A stretch of 41,314 nt of DNA, taken from positions 1-41,314 of the forward strand of contig JAFGBV010000101.1 in assembly GCA_016932955.1 (NCBI GenBank). The letters are read 5' to 3'. This DNA comes from Anaerolineales bacterium (GTDB lineage: Bacteria; Chloroflexota; Anaerolineae; Anaerolineales; UBA4823). A program made the translations under genes and the position numbers. The notes beneath the pieces were generated by a model. The model worked only from the letters and a program-made list of their open reading frames with translations, was not told the origin of the DNA and ran no database searches. Shown here in pieces: positions 22,118 to 31,669 of the stretch. The stretch's first letter is position 1. Every line of letters begins with the position of its first letter.

Positions 22118-25081
22118 TTAGAATTTGAAGATGACTGGCAAGTAGAAGCGTTGGATGACCATGAAGGTCGCCTCCGCCGAGCCAGTCACCTCACCCCACT
22201 CGAAGGTGGCGGTGTTGACGATTTCTTCGCCAGGCGTGGCATCCAGGCCGACTGTGGCGGTGAAGACAAGCACGTAGGCATCGCCAGTGGCAATGTCCAC
22301 GATCTCATGTACATCATCGCCGTCCAGTCCTTCTGGGAGCACATCGATGATGTGAACACCCAGTGCGTCGGCGGCACCGTTGTTGCTAACCGCGATGGTG
22401 TAGGTGACTACATCGCCGAAGCGTACGGGCGTCTCGGCTGTCTCAACAGCCTTTGTGATCACCAGGTCAGGTGCACTAACGACATCAAAAACCACCTCAG
22501 CGGAGCCACTCTGCTCACCCCACTCGAAGTGGGCGGTGTTGGTGACCACAGCGCCATAGGCAAGGGCATGGACGGTAGCGGTAAAGACATGCTCATAGAA
22601 ATCGTTGCCAGGAACTGTCACTGTCAGATCCACGCCTGTGCCAATCAACTCTGCCGGGAGGGTATCTGTGATGTGCACGCCGATGGCATCAGCGGGGCCG
22701 CTGTTGGTGATGGTAATCACATAAGTGACCACATCGCCAGGCAGGGCAGGGTCGTTGACCAGCGCAACTGTCTTCTCGATGGCGAGGACGGGTGGGTCGA
22801 TCACCTCGAAGACCACTTCGGCGGAGTCGCCCTGATCCTGCCACTCAAACTCGGCAGTGTTGGTAATTACAGCACCGTAGGCAAGCGCGTGGACGGTAGC
22901 GGTAAAGACATGTGCGTAGAAATCATTGCCGAGGACATTCACTGTCAGATCCACACCTGAACCAATCAAATCTGCCGGGAGGGTGTCAGTGATGTGGACG
23001 CCAAGAGCGTCAGCGGGACCACTATTCGTGACGGTGATCACATAAGTGACTACATCGCCAGGAAGGGCGGGATCGTTGACCAGCTCGACCGTCTTCTCAA
23101 TTGTGAGGACGGGTGGGTCGATCACCTCGAAGACGACTTCGGCGGAGTTACCCTGATCCTCCCACTCGAAGTGTGCGGTGTTGGTGACCACAGCGCTGTA
23201 GGTGTCCGCGTCAACGGTGGCGGTAAACTCAATCGTGTAAGTTCCACCAGCAACGATGTCAACAATATCATCAATCTCGGTGCCGATCAACTCGCCTGGC
23301 AAAGAATCCGTGATGTGGACACCGGGGGCATCGACGGGTCCGCTGTTGGTTACAGTGATTACATAGGTGACCACATCGCCGGGGAGGGCAGGGTCGTTGA
23401 CCAGCTCAACGGTTTTTTCGATCGCCAATACAGGCACACTGATTTCCGTAGCGGCTTCCCACTCGTTGTCTAATAGGTCTTCTTCTTCCGAGGTGGTGGT
23501 GATGACCACACTGTTGGTCAGAATATCTCCTACAACAACGGTGTCAGTAATGAGCCCTGTTAAGTGGAAGGAGCCACCTATTCCCACTGCAAGACTATCA
23601 ACCGTCCAGGTCAGCTCTCCAGTCGCGCCAATAATGCAAGCATTGCACGTCAACCCGCTGGTATCCGAGAGGTAGGTAATGCTAACGGGTAGTGTATCGG
23701 TGATTACTACATCCTCTGCTTCACCAACACCAATATTAGTGTAGGAGATGGTGTAGGTGATGGTATCGCCGGCCATCATGTAGGCAGGGCCGGTTTTGGT
23801 AATTTGCAGGTTAGCCGGGCAGTAGTTCTCGTAACCTGGTGTATCAACGCCTACAGTGGGATCAAAGGGGCCAATCAGCCAGCCTACATCGCAGATATAG
23901 GCATGGCCAGGTACATAAATACCATCTGGGCCAACGGTAGGTGGTCCGTAGTGATATTCTGTGGTAGAAGGGGGGTTGTCCTCTTTAATCAGGGCAATTA
24001 GATCGATCAGTTGATCCCATGGAGTTAGATCCAGGGTACCATCATCATTGGTATCAAGATCTTGGGCATTGGCCCCACTAAAGTTATACACAAGAAGGTG
24101 GGTCACATTATCGCTGTTCTCGAAGTTCATCGCAGCTGTTACAAAATCAGTAACCTGCCCCATGGTATCGGCATCTTTGGCGGCAAGGAAAAAACCATCC
24201 GATGGGATGGTTTGTCCATTAAGGTTCACAACTGCCTCAATGACTCCACTTCCACCAGTGCCATCGCCGATCACAAGGTATGTCAGATCATCCAAAGAAG
24301 TATTCGGTGTGCCCACAAGCTCAAGGTATTCATTGACATCAGTGCCGGTTTCATCAATTCGGATCTCGTTAATAAGTGGTAAAACGTCAACCGTGATGCG
24401 GCCAATGTTCATATCGACACGGAAGAGCACGGGCTGCCCATCTATGGTGGTCGTGAATCCGAGGTTATCAGTGTTGATCGAACGACCACCAGAAGTGCCT
24501 TGCGGCCCGATTGCATCCCAGGTTCCGGTAAAGACTGTCTTGTAATAATGAGTTCCCGCGCTAGCGATTGTGGTAAACAGCCCGTAAATACCCCCGCCCA
24601 TATCGCTCATCGCCGTGGCGGGATTGTTATTGCTCCATCCTTGCCAATCGCCCACTGCGGTCAGGTTGGTGACCCCATCCTGGGCATTAACGACCTTGGT
24701 TGTGGGATACCAGCCATCACTATAGGTATTGGTATCGAAGGTGAACTTCACGACCTGGCCATCGCTGGTGGTGACCATCCAGGCGTTGGAGGATGGGTAG
24801 GATTCTGACCAATTGAAGTCACCCACCTTCCACTCGTAACGCCCAGCAGTGGCGATGGTGACATCCGCTGTGTAGATCAAATCCCCGGAAACCGCGTCGC
24901 CATGAGTACCATCATCGTACATCTGATCCGTTGTGCCCCAGCCATTGAAAGCGCCACGCACATAATACGGCGCTGCGGCCTGGGCGGGGTTGACCGCAGG
25001 AGCAGCCAACGAGAGTGCTAGCAGAAGAGCGAAGGAGAGGCGGAAGAGCCACTCCAGCTTTTGAATTTGCTTAATATTCAT
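22118..25081 (-). CDS. Secreted multi-domain protein with DUF11 repeats, 987 residues
   Basis: A signal peptide (about 1-36, ending NPAQAA) leads to an N-terminal region with two starch-binding-like or esterase-like beta-sandwich units (38-125 and 128-232; YYVRGAFNGWGT, VTNLTAVGDWQGWSNNN). A lamin-tail-like domain (236-420; LINEIRIDETGTDVNEYLEL) follows. Then come five DUF11-type repeats (424-545, three repeats of 107 residues at about 554-874, and a last one to about 970) with TITYTISYTNIG and VTYVITVTNSGP motifs. The end is QRFYLPVIFKF. There is no LPXTG or catalytic motif. The ribosome site AGGAGG lies 11 bases before the ATG. Its last repeat and tail closely match those of the 2060-residue neighbour, so the two are paralogues in part. 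A surface adhesin or structural role is inferred. Confidence 0.88.
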   Translation of the reverse strand: MNIKQIQKLEWLFRLSFALLLALSLAAPAVNPAQAAAPYYVRGAFNGWGTTDQMYDDGTHGDAVSGDLIYTADVTIATAGRYEWKVGDFNWSESYPSSNAWMVTTSDGQVVKFTFDTNTYSDGWYPTTKVVNAQDGVTNLTAVGDWQGWSNNNPATAMSDMGGGIYGLFTTIASAGTHYYKTVFTGTWDAIGPQGTSGGRSINTDNLGFTTTIDGQPVLFRVDMNIGRITVDVLPLINEIRIDETGTDVNEYLELVGTPNTSLDDLTYLVIGDGTGGSGVIEAVVNLNGQTIPSDGFFLAAKDADTMGQVTDFVTAAMNFENSDNVTHLLVYNFSGANAQDLDTNDDGTLDLTPWDQLIDLIALIKEDNPPSTTEYHYGPPTVGPDGIYVPGHAYICDVGWLIGPFDPTVGVDTPGYENYCPANLQITKTGPAYMMAGDTITYTISYTNIGVGEAEDVVITDTLPVSITYLSDTSGLTCNACIIGATGELTWTVDSLAVGIGGSFHLTGLITDTVVVGDILTNSVVITTTSEEEDLLDNEWEAATEISVPVLAIEKTVELVNDPALPGDVVTYVITVTNSGPVDAPGVHITDSLPGELIGTEIDDIVDIVAGGTYTIEFTATVDADTYSAVVTNTAHFEWEDQGNSAEVVFEVIDPPVLTIEKTVELVNDPALPGDVVTYVITVTNSGPADALGVHITDTLPADLIGSGVDLTVNVLGNDFYAHVFTATVHALAYGAVITNTAEFEWQDQGDSAEVVFEVIDPPVLAIEKTVALVNDPALPGDVVTYVITITNSGPADAIGVHITDTLPAELIGTGVDLTVTVPGNDFYEHVFTATVHALAYGAVVTNTAHFEWGEQSGSAEVVFDVVSAPDLVITKAVETAETPVRFGDVVTYTIAVSNNGAADALGVHIIDVLPEGLDGDDVHEIVDIATGDAYVLVFTATVGLDATPGEEIVNTATFEWGEVTGSAEATFMVIQRFYLPVIFKF
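22487..23449 (-). repeat. Three tandem 321-bp coding repeats (DUF11 units)
   Basis: Three copies with a period of 321 bp (107 codons), starting at about 22487, 22808 and 23129. The middle unit is very similar to both neighbours at DNA level; shared protein blocks include EKTV, LVNDPALPGDVVTYVIT and FTATV. Exact length keeps the frame on copy loss or gain. Confidence 0.85.
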
Positions 25082-25281
25082 CTTTAATCTTACCTCCTGT
25101 GTGTGAAATGGTTATCCTGTTTCATTAGAGGACCAGGGTTTGGAAGATTATCAGGTGGATGCAACCCTTTCTTACCTATTCCCTGGCGGGCACATGAAGC
25201 GTTCATTGGAAGATGTTGTTCCGATTTCACCTCCGGATTGTGGATGTGAATTTGTGAAAGTTGAATACATGCCCCATTCTG

Positions 25282-25298
25282 GTATGATCTTATCATAC
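25282..25298. promoter_or_regulatory. Palindrome and -10-like site upstream of the 987-residue protein gene
   Basis: GTATGAT-CTT-ATCATAC on plus, a perfect 7-3-7 inverted repeat in the 293-bp gap 25082-25374. Read on minus it contains TATGATAAGAT, also present upstream of the 2060-residue paralogue (31621-31632). It could be a -10 region under regulator control. The rest of the gap to 25081 shows no gene or other signal that I can support. Confidence 0.4.
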
Positions 25299-25327
25299 TC
25301 TAATCCTGGCGAAAAGGTTCCAGAACA

Positions 25328-25360
25328 AAAGGGAGCTGCTGTTGGGCAGCAGCCCCCTTT
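25328..25360 (-). terminator. Intrinsic terminator after the 2060-residue protein gene
   Basis: A 14-bp stem with one mismatch and a TTGGG loop. On minus the stem is followed by TTTTGTTCT, a good U-rich tract. It lies 14 bases after the stop codon. Confidence 0.8.
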
Positions 25361-25374
25361 GGAGCTCTGTTAGA

Positions 25375-28300
25375 TCAAGTCTGGAAATTAATCACGAAGG
25401 GCAGGTAGTAACGTTGGATGACTGTGAAGGTCGCTTCTGCCGAGCCAGTCACCTCACCCCATTCGAAGGCAGCGGTATTGACGATCTCCGCGCCGGGGGT
25501 AGCATCTAGGCCAACAGTAGCGGTGAAGACGAGCACGTAGGCGTTACCTGGGGTAATATCGACGATCTCGTCTACATCATCGCCGACCAGCCCATCTGGG
25601 AGCATGTCGATGACGTGAACATCCGGGGCGTCAGCAACGCCGTCGTTGCTGACCTCGATGGTGTAAGTGACCACATCGCCAAAGCGCGCAGGCGTATTTG
25701 CCGTCTCGACAGTCTTCTCGATCACCAGAACCGGCGCGCCAACCATATAGAAGATTACCTGTGACGAATCGCTGCCCAGTGCATATTCAAAGTGGGCTGT
25801 ATTCAAAACCACAGCACCATAGACATCGGCATTGATCGTTGCGGTGAAAACATTTTCGTAAATACTGTTGCCGGGGATATCTACCGTCTCGTCCACGCCC
25901 ATGCCGACCAGTTCAGCTGGTAGTGTATCGGTGATGCGAACCTCAAATGCGGTTTCGTCACCGCTGTTAGTGATGGTAATGGTATAAGTGATCACATCAC
26001 CGGGTAGTGCTGGATCGTTGGATAGTGCGACGTTCTTCTTAATAGATAAATTGGCCGCTTTACCTACAACGAAAGCCGCATCATCGTAGCCACTCCCTGC
26101 GGCAATCGAGTTGTATTCTACGGTATTTGTGATAGTTTCGCCGTAAAGGTTATCGCTATCTACTGTGGCGGTGAAGATTACCTCCACGTTCTCATCTACA
26201 GAAACATTGCCTGCCCAGCTAATGGTACCATCTTGCTCCGACGCGCCATCAGATGCCAGGAAAGCACCAAAGGTGATGCTGTCAGGGAGAGTGTCTGTCA
26301 AAGCCACTTGCAGGGCAGTTCCGGTGCCGGTATTGCTGAGCACGATAGTGTAGGTTACCAAGCTACCGGGGAGGATTATTTCAGGCGCAGATACAGATTT
26401 GGCGATCGCCAGTTCTAAAACCTGATCAAGGATGATCACATCATCAGTATATTTGGGGTGCATCTGGTAGTTACGCACACGGATACGCGGGCCATCTCCA
26501 TCCTCTGAAACCAAGCCAGTGACGCGCACCAAATCATTTATCTGAATATCGCTGAAATCACCGTTGTAGCCATCCAGGAAAATACGCACCGGGCCGCTGC
26601 CATCATCCACCATGAGTGTGTCAAGGCCGGTTTTAGCAGTGACTGTGCCGGTGATCACCGCCAGCCAGCCTTGATTTTCCTCAAGCGAGGCCTGATTAGA
26701 GCTCATAGGCATAGGTAATGGCTCACCGGTGCCAGGATCAAGCACCTGCACCATTTCGGCTTCAAAGAACTCGATCTCGGTATCGCCGTTGTAGATGCCC
26801 ACAGTGCCGACCACACGTACAACTGTCCCACGGGTGTACTCGGTGGGGTCGATATCTCCTGCAGGGGCATGGACGGTGATGCCGCCGGTATCATCTTGCA
26901 CGTAGAGCACGTTGAAGAACTCACCATAGGCGGCTGTGATCGTGCCCTCAATCCATACGAGCCTATCCAGGTTATCAGGCTGGTTGACCTGGCTCTGGGC
27001 GCGTGCTTCGGCGATGTCGGATTTCTGCAGGGGCTCACCCAGCAACCACATCACCGTTTGCAGGTTGAAGAGCTCGTTCTGCTTGCCGTCGCCGGCAGTG
27101 TAGGCAAAGGTGGTGAAGGGATCGTTACTGTCACCGTAGAGCATGATGCTCCCTGCATCACCGGGGAGATCAGTGACGGCCGCCATAGGCAGGGGGATAG
27201 GATTTGGGGGTGGCGTGGCGGGATAGAACCAGGTGGGGTTGTAGATATATGCGTCGCCGCTTCCATCTGCATCGGTGTTGCTGGTGTGATAGGGATTATG
27301 CCAGTAATCGGAGGTGTAACCTACATCAAGGTCACCCTGGACAATTATCTGCACACCGGGAGTGCTGGAGGTGAGTGGCTCATTTGAACGGCCGCGAATC
27401 GAGTTCAGGCTCCAAGAAGCAATAGCGTCAACGTTGATACCGATGCTGGTTGTATCCTCAGATGGGAAATCACCCCAGATGACGCCGAACACATAGCCAT
27501 TATTGGTGTTGCCATCGATCACTTCATCATCGTTCATACGCATATTGACCACCTGACCGGTCTCTACCTCAACGGCAGTAAGGATGTCGTTCAAACGACC
27601 AGCAACTGTATTAGCCCAGGAGACCTTACCAGTGTAGTCAGCCAGGCCACAGAGCCAGAGGCTGCCGCCAGCAGCGACGTAATCGCCAATGGCAGCAAGC
27701 TCAGCACTGGTATAGGCGAACTCCGGCGCGGTGATGATGAGTAATTTGACCACATCTGGATCTAGATCGCCGGCGGTCAGCTCGTCTAGATTCTTGAGCA
27801 CGTTGTATTGATGATCGGAGAGATCAGCAATGAACATGCGCATCTCGCGCCCCAAAGCATTGGTATTGCCATGCCCGGCATCGATCAGGATCAAGGGAAG
27901 CTGCTCGTCCGTCACTGTGAGGTTTAGAATACCCTCGTTATCATCAGGGTTGTCGGCGAGCGGTGCCCCGATGATGTGAGCAGTGACCGTTACAGCACCG
28001 GTGATGATTGGGTGCCAAGAGAAGTTTGCATAAGCATCGCCATTGGCGGGAACAATGACCACTACTTCGGGGGTCAAATAGACTCCGTCCACGTCCAGGG
28101 TCACTGTGACGGTGCGGGCCTCCTCAACTCGATTCGTGACGCGGGCAGTGAGCAGGGATGGGCTGTGAATGGTGGGGATAGTGGGCTGGATGACCACATC
28201 GGTGATGGCGATGTCTTCGTCTCCCAGGGTCCAGATAGGCGAGGAGACGATGCGGTCGCCATCGGCCTGAGTTACCTTAATGTAGAAGTAGTGAACGCCG

Positions 28301-31300
28301 GTGGTGATAGTGAGCAGAGGCGACCAGTTGAAATCAGCCAAGCTTGGTACGTACGACTCAGCGACTGTACCCTGGTCGGTGATGATCTCGACCAGGATGG
28401 TCAGCTCACCATCGGGGTCTGAGCCTGTGATCTCGAATTGGATATAGCCAGGATTGGCGATCTCGGAGCCCATCCAGGCTCCATTGGCTTTCATCCACAG
28501 TGAGAAGTTCTTGTCTTCGGTGGCAAAGGTCCTGCGCTCACGCAATGCTTCGAGGAGGGCTTCTTTGGTCAACTCGGGCATGAGAACACCGGTGCGGTGA
28601 TCAGTATTCGTGCCCCAATAGAGAGAGTGAGTATCAGCATTGTTGGTAGCACCCACCTTCCAGCCATAATCCAGCGAGCGGATGTACTCATCTTCCGAGA
28701 AAACATAGGAGGTACCGTAGCCATTGCCAACTTCCTCGAGTCGGGCGACATCCGAAACTTCAGGGTGATAGGTCCAATCGTTGAAGTTGATCCAACCGGG
28801 GTGGTTGAACTGCATGATCGTACCTGCCTCGTCCAAACCAACTGTACCGGTGATATCCAGCCACTCATAAAAGCCCTGGACGGTTACGCCTGCCTCCAAA
28901 TTTGGTGTGTAATCGCAGTACGAGCAGCCAGTATCGGTGCGAACCGCATGGCGAACCGTGTTGTAAACATTGATATGACCCTCCGCGCCCTGGGTATATT
29001 CAAAGCCGCGTAGGGCGACAAAGTCGGAATCGGTGGCTGCCTCGACAGCAGTCAGGGTATCTTCCCATTCGGGATCGTCAATGGCGTAGGAGTGGTCGGT
29101 GATAGCCATGAAATCAAAGCCAGCGGCTTCGCCGGCTGCTAATGCCTGATCAGGGTAACCAGAGCCATCTGAATAGCTGGTATGGTTGTGGATGTCGCCA
29201 AAGTAAACGCTCATTGGCGGTTCGATAGATGTCTCGAAGGTCCATACCTCATCGGCAACCATGGAATTCCCGGCCCAATCAGTGGTTGTGCTATAAACGG
29301 TAATGGTATAGATCGTTGTGGGCAGAAGTCTGGCATCTGGATTGATAGTAACAGCAAAAGTAGATGCGTTATAACTCAGCGTGTTGGGCACAGCACCATA
29401 AGGGCTATTTAGGGTGAAGTTGATTGGGATCAGGGAGGAAGGATGTAGATCCTCCGTAAAAGTAATCACCACATTGGTAGTCAATGCAACATCAACCTCA
29501 CTCGGAGCAGGCGACTGCCCCGAGATAGCAGGAATCGTTATGTCTTCTTCTCCAGTTGTAAAGCTCCAAATGTATGGTGTTTCCAGAGGAATCCCGGATG
29601 TGTCTTCTATGTCTGTGGTCAATGTTGCTGTGTACTCTGTCAAGGGATCCAATGGCGCGTCGGGGGTGAAGGTAGTTGTTTTTATGCCCGCGTTGTAACT
29701 CACAGTTCCACTGATGAGCCCTATGGAATCCTGCAGGGTAAATGTGGACGTGGTGATGGTTGAGGCTGCCATGGGCTTGGTAAAGGTTGCTGTCAGTGGA
29801 TAATAAAGACTGACATCGGTCGCACCATTCAGTGGATAGGTCGCATTCACTGCGGGTGGGGTGATATCGATGATATCGATTTGGAAGCGCGGCATTAGCT
29901 GGGCATCATAATAATTTCCGCTAAAGCCAGTTATACGCAAGAGCGAGCCGCTGGAGAAACCGCGCATATCAATCCCCGTGTCCTTGTCTACAAAGACAGC
30001 CACCGGACCAGAGCCATCATTTATGGTGAATTCCCAATCGGTTCCAGGAGCAGGGGGTGTTCCACTCCAGGTAGCTGTGCCAATCACCTGGATAAGCCAG
30101 CCTTGGGTGCTGGCTATATGAGCAGTATCAGTTATCAAAGGTGCTGGCGGCGTTCCCGGTCCGATCCAGGTAACTGTGCTGAGGGGATCGATCTCCAACA
30201 AACCATTGTAATCTTTTATCGTTCCATTGATCAACACATCGTCGCCCAAATCCATGGGGGGAAGATCACGGTAAAGGTAATCGTAGATATACATGCCTCC
30301 GGTGTCGTCCTGGATGACGAATACATTGCTACGGAAAATGTCCGGAGGAACTGTGACGTTGCCACGCAGGCTGCCAGTCCAACCCACGCCTGCGGCGCGG
30401 GCTACCGCGATGGGTGTGGCAGCATATGGATCGATGACGGTAGTTGTCACCGGATTCCCCATTGTGAAGGTGATCCAATTAGAAGCGTGTACGCCATAAT
30501 CATGGTTAAGCATAGTTCCGGTGATGGTGGTCGAGACTGAAACTGTACGATAGATGGCGGCGCTATCCAAAATGGAAGGAACGGTCCAACTAACTATATT
30601 GCCCGCCATCAACTCGCCCCCATCCGATATCGAAATGACGGTAAGGCTAATCGGCAGGCTGTCAGTAATAACAACCTGATCTGTAGTAATGCCAGTGTCA
30701 TTGGCTACAGAAAGGGTGTAGGTATAAGTATCGCTAATATTCACTTGGCTCGGTGCAGACTTATAGATGACAAGGCCCGTATGCTCATCCCCATTACCGA
30801 CAATCGAGAAGTTATCAACCCCAAGCGCCTGGGCGTAGCTGGTGGTTGTGCCAGAGGTGACAGAATAATTCCACGCCAGGTAAAAATCACTACCACTGGG
30901 AATGTCGACAGTCAAGATTTGATTAGCGACGGATACCGTCACCCCAGGCGCAGAAGGATATCCACTAGTGCTTGCATCAGCGGGAAAACTGGTCAAAAAG
31001 TTGGATCCTGCTGATGTCCATGTTGTGCCATCAAAAGAATAGTAGAGCTGAACACTAAAACCTGCGCTGTTCGTTCCAGTACGATATTTCTCAATATCGT
31101 ATGAAATAGTGACGCCTGAAAGATTCACAATGGTCGCATTGTAGAAGTGAACATAGAGGTTGCCACTTTTGGTGGCGCTACTGGAAGAAAGAAAGCCAAC
31201 TGCGCGGTCTGCGGCGGAATCTGGAACACCTGCGCCGAAGTTATAGATGCCGTTGGCGGCATCGCTTGCCATATTATTACCGCCCAACCTTTCTGTAACG

Positions 31301-31557
31301 TTGGTAGATGGGAATGCATCAACGGTACGCAAAGTTGTATTTTTGGAAACACGCCAATCGGTAGGCAAGGTGGCTGTTGCAGATGTTCCAATGCTATCAA
31401 AGTTTTCTGTATATGGTATTAGCTTTGAGAGCGGGATGGCCTCTGGGGCAGCCTGTGCTTTATCAGCAGGCAAAGCGAATGAGCACAGGATGGACAAGAT
31501 CACTACCATACCAATGATTTTTTGTAGACCCTGAGTAAAATTCCGTCTGGGGTTCAT
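25375..31557 (-). CDS. Giant secreted protein: OB-folds, SbsA-like Ig, PHP (CehA/McbA) hydrolase, DUF11 repeats
   Basis: About 2060 residues. Signal peptide 1-37 (ADKAQA end). In order: a beta-sandwich (50-255), a DUF11 unit (262-370), two OB-fold-like units (about 390-470 and 485-565; FVIQDDTGGMYIYD, TINDGSGPVAVFVD), two SbsA/Big_5 Ig-like domains (566-670, 672-778; ATYPLNGATDV, FTTGE), a PHP-superfamily metallohydrolase of the CehA/McbA type (784-1110; YFGDIHNHTSYSDG, ITDHS, FEYTQGAEGHINVYN, FNHPGW), a CARDB-like unit, a glutamine-amidotransferase-like domain (about 1225-1500; DAGHGN, AAGGSLWLCG), two more OB-like units, then three DUF11 repeats and the tail QRYYLPFVINF. I start at the ATG at 31557 (MNPRRNF) with AAAGGAG upstream; an in-frame extension of 35 residues would bury the signal peptide. 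It is probably an exported phosphoesterase or nuclease, but substrate is unknown. Confidence 0.88.
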   Translation of the reverse strand: MNPRRNFTQGLQKIIGMVVILSILCSFALPADKAQAAPEAIPLSKLIPYTENFDSIGTSATATLPTDWRVSKNTTLRTVDAFPSTNVTERLGGNNMASDAANGIYNFGAGVPDSAADRAVGFLSSSSATKSGNLYVHFYNATIVNLSGVTISYDIEKYRTGTNSAGFSVQLYYSFDGTTWTSAGSNFLTSFPADASTSGYPSAPGVTVSVANQILTVDIPSGSDFYLAWNYSVTSGTTTSYAQALGVDNFSIVGNGDEHTGLVIYKSAPSQVNISDTYTYTLSVANDTGITTDQVVITDSLPISLTVISISDGGELMAGNIVSWTVPSILDSAAIYRTVSVSTTITGTMLNHDYGVHASNWITFTMGNPVTTTVIDPYAATPIAVARAAGVGWTGSLRGNVTVPPDIFRSNVFVIQDDTGGMYIYDYLYRDLPPMDLGDDVLINGTIKDYNGLLEIDPLSTVTWIGPGTPPAPLITDTAHIASTQGWLIQVIGTATWSGTPPAPGTDWEFTINDGSGPVAVFVDKDTGIDMRGFSSGSLLRITGFSGNYYDAQLMPRFQIDIIDITPPAVNATYPLNGATDVSLYYPLTATFTKPMAASTITTSTFTLQDSIGLISGTVSYNAGIKTTTFTPDAPLDPLTEYTATLTTDIEDTSGIPLETPYIWSFTTGEEDITIPAISGQSPAPSEVDVALTTNVVITFTEDLHPSSLIPINFTLNSPYGAVPNTLSYNASTFAVTINPDARLLPTTIYTITVYSTTTDWAGNSMVADEVWTFETSIEPPMSVYFGDIHNHTSYSDGSGYPDQALAAGEAAGFDFMAITDHSYAIDDPEWEDTLTAVEAATDSDFVALRGFEYTQGAEGHINVYNTVRHAVRTDTGCSYCDYTPNLEAGVTVQGFYEWLDITGTVGLDEAGTIMQFNHPGWINFNDWTYHPEVSDVARLEEVGNGYGTSYVFSEDEYIRSLDYGWKVGATNNADTHSLYWGTNTDHRTGVLMPELTKEALLEALRERRTFATEDKNFSLWMKANGAWMGSEIANPGYIQFEITGSDPDGELTILVEIITDQGTVAESYVPSLADFNWSPLLTITTGVHYFYIKVTQADGDRIVSSPIWTLGDEDIAITDVVIQPTIPTIHSPSLLTARVTNRVEEARTVTVTLDVDGVYLTPEVVVIVPANGDAYANFSWHPIITGAVTVTAHIIGAPLADNPDDNEGILNLTVTDEQLPLILIDAGHGNTNALGREMRMFIADLSDHQYNVLKNLDELTAGDLDPDVVKLLIITAPEFAYTSAELAAIGDYVAAGGSLWLCGLADYTGKVSWANTVAGRLNDILTAVEVETGQVVNMRMNDDEVIDGNTNNGYVFGVIWGDFPSEDTTSIGINVDAIASWSLNSIRGRSNEPLTSSTPGVQIIVQGDLDVGYTSDYWHNPYHTSNTDADGSGDAYIYNPTWFYPATPPPNPIPLPMAAVTDLPGDAGSIMLYGDSNDPFTTFAYTAGDGKQNELFNLQTVMWLLGEPLQKSDIAEARAQSQVNQPDNLDRLVWIEGTITAAYGEFFNVLYVQDDTGGITVHAPAGDIDPTEYTRGTVVRVVGTVGIYNGDTEIEFFEAEMVQVLDPGTGEPLPMPMSSNQASLEENQGWLAVITGTVTAKTGLDTLMVDDGSGPVRIFLDGYNGDFSDIQINDLVRVTGLVSEDGDGPRIRVRNYQMHPKYTDDVIILDQVLELAIAKSVSAPEIILPGSLVTYTIVLSNTGTGTALQVALTDTLPDSITFGAFLASDGASEQDGTISWAGNVSVDENVEVIFTATVDSDNLYGETITNTVEYNSIAAGSGYDDAAFVVGKAANLSIKKNVALSNDPALPGDVITYTITITNSGDETAFEVRITDTLPAELVGMGVDETVDIPGNSIYENVFTATINADVYGAVVLNTAHFEYALGSDSSQVIFYMVGAPVLVIEKTVETANTPARFGDVVTYTIEVSNDGVADAPDVHVIDMLPDGLVGDDVDEIVDITPGNAYVLVFTATVGLDATPGAEIVNTAAFEWGEVTGSAEATFTVIQRYYLPFVINFQT

Positions 31558-31620
31558 CGTATTTTGTACTCCTTTTTTTGGTGTAAGGGCCGAATTCAGA
31601 TCTTTCATTGGGTGAAAAGT

Positions 31621-31632
31621 TATCTTATCATA
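31621..31632 (-). promoter_or_regulatory. Putative -10 region of the giant protein gene
   Basis: On minus, TATGATAAGATA lies about 64 bases before the ATG at 31557. The same TATGATAAGAT is found 200 bases upstream of the 987-residue paralogue gene. No good -35 is seen (TGTCAC at 17 bp is poor). Confidence 0.35.
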
Positions 31633-31669
31633 TTTGGATCTGCTTTTACGTGACAGAAACATTGCGAAG

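Noticed and set aside
22487..23449. Regular repeats considered as a CRISPR array
   Set aside because: The period is 321 bp, the whole unit is repeated with no unique spacers, and it encodes DUF11 domains in frame.
22151..23473. Two long plus-strand open frames (269 and 159 codons) antisense to the 987-residue protein
   Set aside because: They follow the tandem repeats of the opposite strand, have no ribosome site and no family likeness; the repetitive codons of the real gene keep them open.
25090..25296. A 68-codon minus-strand frame between the two secreted-protein genes
   Set aside because: No ribosome site or motif, and it spans the likely promoter region of the downstream gene.
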